A stretch of 64,000 nucleotides of DNA from Anas platyrhynchos (taxonomy: Eukaryota; Chordata; Aves; Anseriformes; Anatidae), in the NCBI RefSeq assembly GCF_047663525.1, contig NC_092589.1, positions 57,531,501 through 57,595,500 of the forward strand, given 5' to 3'. The notes under the pieces are model-generated. The model was not told the DNA's origin. It saw only the letters and a program-made list of their open reading frames with translations, and searched no databases. Both the position numbers and the translations under genes were made by a program. Each line of letters opens with the position of its first letter. The stretch's first letter is position 1. This document shows, one piece after another, positions 57,320 through 64,000 of this stretch.

Positions 57320-58540
57320 TCGGCTGCTTTTTCCTGCCCTTCTTGGGGAAACCTCGGGGGGCTCTGCCTTTTGCACAAGGAGCGAGTGCACCAGCCTCCG
57401 CTTCTTCAGCTGCTGGCACCAAGAGAATTTCAAAGGAGATCAAGTGTCCTAATCTGAGAGCAGAGTCTGCAGGCGTGGCTCTGGAAACCACTTTGCTCTC
57501 TCTTTCAGCAATTTGTTCCTTCTTTGACCACAAAACACTCTGACAGGGGCTCTACAGTGCTTAGACTGAATTTCTTTCTGTCCCACCGTGCTGCTGGGAC
57601 TGCTGCTGTCAGACGAGGAGCAGCACCGCTCATTCCTCCAGCGAAAGGAGCTTGCTTACAAGGCACGCTTGCTTCCTTGCAGCTCAGTCCTTGTGTTGCT
57701 GCAAGCTCCTGCGGTGGCTGTCTGTATAGAGCACCAGCTTGCCTGGCTCATGCTTGGTACCTGCGCTCTCAGGCACAAAGCACCGTCCTTGTGGGGCTGT
57801 CGGGGCACTTCAGAGACATCCTGATGGAATGTGTGACCCCCAGCCACTGGAGACAACAAACGACATCAACTTGAAAGTAAAATTGCCGTGGTTTCCTAGA
57901 TCACATCTCCCTCCCGCTGCCCAGACAGAGCCCTCCGTTGCAAAGGAGGGGAAGCCACTTACTCTCTTTAAGAATTGCTCCCAGCTCACCTAAAGGGCTG
58001 CACACATTTGCTTGCTAGGTGCAAAGTGCCTCCCTACCCTGCTTGTGGGGACACGCTGGCCTTGGGCAGGGAACAGACCGAGCTGCCTCTGCTCACTCTG
58101 GACCCGCTGAAGTGTGTGCCACTGGCACAGGGCGTTAGGCTGTCCATGCGTATTCTGCTCATATTTTTGGAGCTCTTTGCAGAGATGCTATCGTATAGCT
58201 CAAGGGCATGGTGCAAAGCACTGAGACTTGGGGTAGAATTACAAGGGCGCTCAGTGGGACTGACTGTGTGGTGTGCCAGAGGGTCTGTTATGGAGTTACA
58301 CCTGATGGTTAATATTTGCCACCCGCTATCACTGCTCAACGGGAAATGCAGTGTGTTTTTTATATGCTTCAAGAGAAGAGGTGAACGAAGTGTCCTGATT
58401 ACCATAATCCAGTGACTGCCGGGCAAGGTTACCTTTATTTTCTACACAGCTATTGATTGGGAAGGACTGCAGGCTGACCAGGCTCGGGGAAGGACCTCCT
58501 GCAGTAAGGCTTTATTACCAGCCTGGAGTACTTCACAAAG

Positions 58541-59395
58541 AATCACAGAAATTCTAGGTTGGACGAGACCTCAAGATCATCGAGTCCAACCTCTGACCTA
58601 ACACTAACAGTCCCCACTAAACCATATCCCTAAGCTCTACATCTAAACGTCTTTTAAAGACCTCCAGGGATGGTGACTCCACCACTTCCCTGGGCAGCCC
58701 GTTCCAGTGCCTAACAGCCCTTTCAGTAAAGAATTTCTTCCTAATATCCAACCTAAAACTCCCCTGGCACAACTTTAGCCCATTCCCCCTCGTCCTGTCA
58801 CCAGGCACGTGGGAGAACAGACCAACCCCCACCTCGCTACAGCCTCCTTTAAGGTACCTGTAGAGAGCAATAAGGTCGCCCCTGAGCCTCCTTTTCTCCA
58901 GGCTGAAGAAGCCCAGCTCCCTCAGCCGCTCCTCATAGGACTTGTTCTCCAGGCCCCTCACCAGCTTCATCGCCCTTCTCTGGACTCGCTTGAGCACCTC
59001 GATGTCCTTCTTGTAGCGAGGGGCCCAAAATTGAATACAGTATTCGAGGTGCGGCCTCACCAGAGCCCAGTACAGGGGGACAATCACTTCCCTAGCCCTG
59101 CTGGTCACACTGCTTCTTACACAAGCCAGGATGCCGTTGGCCTTCTTGGTCACCTGAGCACACTGCTGGCTCATATTCAGCCGACTGTCCTCCAATACTC
59201 CCAGGTCCTTCTCTGCCTGGCAGCTCTCCAACCACTCATCTCCCAGCCTGTAGCTCTGCTTGGGGTTGTTGCGCCCCAGGTGCAGGACCCGGCACTTGGC
59301 CTTGTTGAACTTCATGCAGTTGACCTCAGCCCATCGGTGCAGCCTATCCAGATCCTCCTGCAGAGCCTTCCTACCCTCGAGCAGATCGACACAAT
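58541..59395 (-). mobile_element. CR1 at the right edge of the array, antisense
   Basis: Identical to the array CR1 for about 150 bp, then clearly diverged from about 58690. The minus strand is open for 232 codons (ORF2 C-terminal half). The RT active-site region is missing: at about 59393 the sequence jumps through ACAATATATAAACCCTC to the endonuclease part. Confidence 0.93.
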
Positions 59396-60471
59396 ATATA
59401 AACCCTCTTTTTATAAACCCTCTTTTTTCTCCTTATCTCAAGTCACAACTCTCTGTTGAGCCAGGCCGGTCTTCTTCCACGCCGGCTCGTCATTGGGCAC
59501 GTGGGGACAGACCGTTCCTGCGCCATTAAGATTTCCCTCTTGAAGAGCGTCCAGCCTTCCTGGACCCCTCTGCCCTTCAGAACCGCCTCCCAAGGAACTC
59601 TGCCAACTAGTGTCCTGAGCAGCTCAAAGTCAGCCTTCTGGAAGTCCAATACAGCGGTTTTACTGGTCCCCTTCCTGGCCTCTGCAAGAACAGAGAACTC
59701 CACCATTTCGTGGTCACTGTGCCCAAGACAGCTTCCGACCACCACATCTCCCACTAGTCCTTCTCTGTTTGTGAAGAGAAGGTCTAGCGGGCTACCACCC
59801 CTAGTAGGTTCACTAACCAGCTGTGTTAGGAAGCTATCTTCCACACTCTCCAGAAACCTCCTAGACTGCTTTGTCTGGGCTGTGTTGTGCTTCCAGGATA
59901 TGTCAGGGAAGTTGAAGTCCCCCACGAGAACAAGCACCGACGATTTTGCAACTTCTGTCGGCTGCCTGTAGAACTCCTCATCCTGGTTTGGCGGTCTATA
60001 ACAGACCCCGACCAGGATGCTAGCCTTGTTGGCCTTCCCACCGATCCTAACCCAAAGGGACTCAACCTTGTCATTCCCAGCCTCGAGTTCCACAACATCG
60101 AAAGACTCTCTAATATAGAGAGCCACACCACCACCCCTTCCATGCTGCCTGTCCCTTCTGAAGAGCCTATAGCCAGGCATTGCAGCACTCCAGTCATGAG
60201 ACTGGTCCCACCACATCTCTGTGATGGCAACCAAGTCGTAGCCTGCCTGCTGCACGACGGCTTCCAGCTCCTCCTGTTTGTTACCCATGCTGCGTGCATT
60301 GGTGTAGATGCACTTCAGCTGGGCCATTGCCTTATCCCCTGGCCTTGCCATTGTTCCCCCTGGCACAGCTCCAACAAGCCTTGAGTGAACGAATGGCTGC
60401 GTGGTGCTTAGCTGCTGGCTGGGGGAAACCACGGTGACAGCAATGTAGTCATGTAACCAAATTAAAGCCAA
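59396..60471 (-). mobile_element. CR1 endonuclease region, open frame, antisense
   Basis: A 342-codon minus-strand frame (60471-59443) encodes most of a CR1 endonuclease: YTNARSMGNKQEELE, VAITEMWWDQSHDWS, GGVALYIRESF, GVCYRPPNQ, VLVGDFNFPDISW and CLGHSDHEMVEF. The conserved N, E, D-N and S-D-H residues of the apurinic-type nuclease fold are visible. The enzyme nicks target DNA to prime reverse transcription. This element cannot act alone, because its RT core is deleted at the junction near 59395. The openness suggests a fairly young copy. Confidence 0.92.
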
Positions 60472-61380
60472 AACTTTCAGCCCGGTCCTTGACCTGAATA
60501 GGGAGTGAGGATCCAGATCCTGGCATTTATACGTGATAGTTTATATGCAGCCAAAGTAAATACTGCAGTCGGAGGTCATGGCGCTAGATTTTGAAAAGTC
60601 CGGCATAAAGAAGAGATCTCAGAAAAGCAAATTTAAGCAACATTAATGTCAAGTAAAGTCTTTCTGATTGCTATATTCCTTATCTGTCGTGACTAGACAG
60701 ATGAAAATCCAGGATGGCAATTCTGCCTTTTAGGTCATTTTCTTTTTTTCTTTTATTTATTTCTTCTCTTTATGTTGATTTATCTTATTTTAACAGGCTC
60801 TGTACTAATTTTCCTCACAGAATAACTAGCAGAAATATGACCCTTACATGCCTTTTGTAGTTAATTAATTAGGTCAACTCTAACCACTGAGCCCCTTGTC
60901 AGGTTCTTTCTGTTAGCAATAAGGAGCAATTGAACCTTAAACATTGAAATGAGCTTGTTGAGCCTATTCCACAAGGTCTCATGACTCCACACATGTGAAG
61001 TGAAATCTGCCAGGTGGGGATCATTTGACCTTTGCTATATAGGAAGCATGAGGAGTCATGGGAAGCTTTGCTACTCCAGAGGAGTTTGAGGTTCGGGTTA
61101 CTTAGGGTGCTTTTCTACTCTACTGTCCTGGAGAAATGGACTCAGTGTTCCAAGATAGACTGCTTTTTCTTCATGTTTTCTGCCATCTCTGAGAAATAGT
61201 TTTGGAGAATCTATGAGCTAGTAACAGCTGGGGGTGACTACTCAGAAGAGGAAAACCCTGGAGGTGCTACTTCCCTGTGAAGTTGTTTGTCAGTGAGTAA
61301 AATTCAGAAGCAGGCAGGTAAGTGCTTTGGGGTTAAAAATTTGATTTGGGTTGGGTTGGGGAGCTGGAGGACTTCTTTCA
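60472..61380. other. No recognised gene (unique sequence)
   Basis: AT-rich sequence with no supported gene, repeat edge or RNA. A pyrimidine-rich patch lies at about 60737-60765. Confidence 0.55.
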
Positions 61381-62095
61381 CCTTGTCTGGTCTCCAGTCC
61401 CTTCAATTCCTTTCCATTGACAGAGGTGAGACTTACTGACCTGTAGTTCCCAGATCCTTTTTCCTGTGCTTCTTGAGGATCCAAATGGCACTGGCTTTCC
61501 TCCTGTCTTCAGGCACCTCACCTGTTCTCCAGGACCTTTCCAAGATGATAGGGAAAGTTCAGCAATCACATCTGACAGCTCCTTTAGCACACACGGATCT
61601 AGTAGATTTGTAGTAGACCCCTGCCACCGTGTCTCCCATACCAGCTCACCCCTTTTTTTTTTTTTTTACTCACAAGCTCTCCACCTGTCCATCACCCCCC
61701 CAGCTGCAGCTGGGTACACTCTAATTGCTCCCTCACATAAAGGGCAACCCCACCCCCTCACTTCCCCAGCCTGTCTCTCCTAAAGAGGACGTAGCCATCC
61801 ATGATTGTGTTCCAGTCGTGTGAGCTGTCCCACCACATTTCAGTGATCACAACAAGATCGTGGCCCTGCGACCGAACACAGATCTTGAGCTCATCCTGTT
61901 TATTTCCCGTGCTCTGTGCACTGGTGCATAGGCACTGTAGGGAAGCAGCAGGTACATTTACCCCAGGGGGATGCAAGAAGAAGAGACTGGACGGGGGATT
62001 GGGAACGCTACCTTCTCTGAGGAGCCCTCAGACAATCCTATGGGAGAGCTCTGAAGTTCTTCCCTGTCTTCAACAGTGGCAGTAGTGTGAAATGT
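61381..62095 (-). mobile_element. CR1 LINE fragment, antisense, duplicate of the 15.8-16.3 kb fragment
   Basis: The minus strand gives an RT piece ([11 protein letters not shown]) and, after an internal deletion near 61613, an endonuclease piece (VVITEMWWDSSHDWN, LFRRDR). From about 61616 to 62095 it is nearly identical to 15832-16312, including the poly-T and the position at which an ERV LTR begins. Confidence 0.88.
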
Positions 62096-62785
62096 GTTCA
62101 TCTGATTCGTGTCAATATGGAACAATGCTAGGGCCGCATGGTGTGACGAATGTGACCTTCTGTCCTACAGACCCTTGTATAACCACAAGTCTAAGAAAAA
62201 CAGAGTGCTTAATGTATATAGTTCTTGTACCTTGCAAAGGAATGTTTTAGCAATTCCTGTCAATAGAGAGCTTGAAGAGAAATGTATTTGTAGGCTTTTC
62301 CTTGAAGTCTATGATATCTGGGGGGGGCGGGGGGGGGGGGGGGGGGGGGCGGAATAGCTGCTAACTATTATGACTGTTGCATGGGACACTGTGCAAGTCT
62401 CTGATATCTGGCCAGGAGACTAAGGAGATGGGGAAAGCTGAAGAATGACTAAAAGACAAAGCTTGCAGGGGATGCTGCACCAGTCTCTGACATACAGCCA
62501 AGTTGGACAAAGGAGAAGGACAAGAGGTCTGAGATAAGGAGGACTGTTCACAAAGGGACGGGTTATGTATATGTACAGGAACATTGGGAAACTTCATGTA
62601 TATGTAACTCTTTACTAGATATAACCAAAGCAAGTTGCCACGTTAGGCATGTACAACTTTGGTGGGACTACCCCCACTGTGCTGCCCAGAACTGAGTAAA
62701 TGTGCCTACTTTACAATCTTACTGATCATGGAGTCAGTTTTCTGTGAGTCATTTTGTCATCTTTCTGTGAGCCAGGCAGGAGACA
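62096..62785 (+). mobile_element. ERV LTR (probable 5' LTR), mosaic
   Basis: It starts TGTGAAATGTGTTCATC exactly as the LTR at 17948. It matches that LTR for about 430 bp, then departs at ACAAGAGG (about 62526) into different U3/R sequence, with GAGTAAATG near 62693. A 21-base G-run lies at 62329-62349. The right edge is uncertain because no clear CA end plus primer site was found. Confidence 0.65.
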
Positions 62786-63180
62786 CTCTGCTCGGCTGCA
62801 GGATTGGCTGCGGAGCAGATGCCCCTAGGTACACCCTGAGTGTTTTGCTCGGAGGGGACTCCACTCAGCCGCTCACCGCAGGAGCAGACAAAGACCTCCT
62901 GAAGCTGCAGACAAATGGTATGTTTTCAGCTGCTGGAGGGATACTAACTGGAGTGTTAATAATTGTATGTCTTATTCTTAAATGTCCAGGTATTTTGTGT
63001 TGAAAGTATTTGTGTAAGTGGAAGGGTTTGAAACAAAGTGTTACAAGTCACTTCATGAAGAACACAGTCAGAGACAATACTTATTTGGGTTGGTTATTAT
63101 TCTAAATTATGTTCTTGTGGTATGAATGAGATGCGCTAGAGGCCTCTTTGTGTGATTGCATGATTGTGCAGTGTGAGCGA
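62786..63180 (+). other. Segment shared with 28.89-29.33 kb, with membrane-anchor frame
   Basis: A 115-codon open frame ends here (62659-63003). Its last part ([20 protein letters not shown], then a hydrophobic run, KCPGILC-stop) is the counterpart of the frame at 28996-29106. The upstream part of the frame lies within LTR-like sequence and is probably not coding. Confidence 0.55.
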
Positions 63181-64000
63181 AACACAGTATCGCCGCAAAA
63201 TGAGTGCGGAGTTCCAATCCGCGGTTCCATGTGCTCAGTGAGGGGACTGGGCGGAGATGAAGTGCGTGACAGACCGAAAAGAAGTGCTGTTTTATTCAAG
63301 GTTTGATTGGTGGTGCCCAATATATGGGCCTGGCAGTGTATCTTGTGAGCCTATTTTTGCTCTTAAATGCTTTGAGTGTGACAAGAAGAAAAAGGAGGGA
63401 GCATTATCTAAGTAACTAACAGTTGAGAAGTGTTGGTGTATTTGCTGTGGTGTTTGGTCAGTTTCCCAAGTATTGGGGATTGGGAGGGGGCTGACTGATT
63501 ATCAAAGCAGAACTGAAAGAGTAATTTCTTTGGTGGTTCGGGCTTGAGCCCTGGGAATTTGGTAAGAAGGGGGAGAGCGAATTTATTTAGGCCTCAATAC
63601 CTTTTTAAACCCCCGTATTGACGGATACACAGGAGTGATTCTTTGTTTTGTATGGGTTTACTAACAAAGTGCGTGAGAAAAAATGGCATTCGGCTTGAAA
63701 TTCGGTCCTGTTGAAACGTAAATTTTTGTGGAAAAGGTGGTAATGTTTGTCTAGAAGACAGAAGGCTGAGTGCTTCAGCTGTTTTCCTGAAGTTCCATGG
63801 ATTTATGATTGGAACAGGGCTCATTAATAATCTGAAATAGTAAAGTTTGTATGTGGGAAGAAGTGTTTAATCCCAGAGAATTGGGACGCTGGGGAAGAAG
63901 ATTAGAAAAAGATAGTAAAAACCTGAAGTAAAAAGGTTTGTGTGGAAATTGAAACAAAGGACAGTAACTAGTAAGGAATAGTAATAAATAAAAGGGAATG
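63181..64000. other. Probable ERV internal sequence, no open frame
   Basis: It continues rightward from the LTR-like sequence and so may be leader or decayed gag. I find no zinc knuckle, protease or other motif and no sizeable sense frame. The element probably continues beyond the window. Confidence 0.4.

Larger units (their letters stand above)
53061..58540 (+). repeat. Array unit 6 (5,480 bp)
   Basis: The last full unit. It has 13 hexamers. A few private changes cluster near its right end (GACCCGCTG at about 58101, GTGAACGAAG at about 58381), as expected at the edge of a homogenised array. Confidence 0.95.

Noticed and set aside
31254-58540. Pure assembly artefact as the explanation for the repeat units
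   Set aside because: Not excluded, but hexamer counts, private variants and mosaic patterns differ between units, which argues that most are real copies. Read depth would decide.
63205-63232. Possible tRNA T-arm (GGAGTTCCAATCCGC)
   Set aside because: No acceptor, D or anticodon arms can be folded around it. More likely an accidental hairpin in ERV-like sequence.

Overview
The window is avian genomic DNA. The clearest signs are CR1 LINE fragments, nearly all in antisense orientation, with the familiar bird 3' tail (CACAGAAT... followed by GGTTGGAAGAGACCTC), bird-type solo LTRs and endogenous retroviruses (ERVs), and a retrovirally carried fragment of the very-low-density-lipoprotein receptor (VLDLR). 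I see no intact ordinary host protein-coding gene. The species cannot be read from the sequence; an ERV-rich, recombining region is plausible but not shown.

Layout. 1-15.5 kb is mostly unique sequence, with one strong feature: a CpG island (about 3.94-4.52 kb) carrying an NRF1 palindrome, a CCAAT box and a TATA box pointing right, and a possible leftward first exon. A 40-bp minisatellite lies just beside it. 15.5-18.7 kb holds an antisense CR1 piece and a gutted gammaretrovirus-like ERV (integrase tail, env transmembrane subunit, polypurine tract, 3' LTR), itself split by a younger LTR. 18.7-21.6 kb is a nest of CR1 and LTR fragments, including a solo LTR with a perfect 5-bp target duplication.

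21.6-58.7 kb is dominated by a tandem array. One diverged copy (unit 1) is followed by five nearly identical units of 5,432, 5,432, 5,480, 5,462 and 5,480 bp. Among units 2-6 the length differences match exactly the copy number of an internal GGGGAT hexamer (5, 5, 13, 10, 13). Each unit carries an antisense, 5'-truncated CR1 and a series of about 300-bp sub-repeats. Each sub-repeat has an exon-like block of 96-121 bp between acceptor- and donor-like splice sites, and the series ends in a poly(A) signal. This looks like a tandemly amplified, probably noncoding, multi-exon transcription unit.

A 6.5-kb provirus (24,535-30,989) lies between unit 1 and unit 2. It has matched 478-bp LTRs, a lysine-tRNA primer site, an open betaretrovirus-like gag, a dUTPase-protease frame, and no pol. 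In place of pol is about 420 bp of intronless VLDLR sequence (two LDL-A modules and EGF-like remnants), running in frame into a partial env. Five 127-bp tandem repeats lie between env and the polypurine tract. This is the most striking feature: the layout of a transducing retrovirus with a lipoprotein-receptor payload. The two host flanks of the provirus come from different sites in the repeat unit, each of which is also present unoccupied in this window. That fits an ectopic LTR-LTR crossover that duplicated the unit.

From 58.5 to 62.1 kb are a larger CR1 with an open endonuclease domain, a short unique stretch, and a second copy of the same CR1/LTR junction seen at 16.3 kb. The window ends in ERV-like sequence with no usable open frame.
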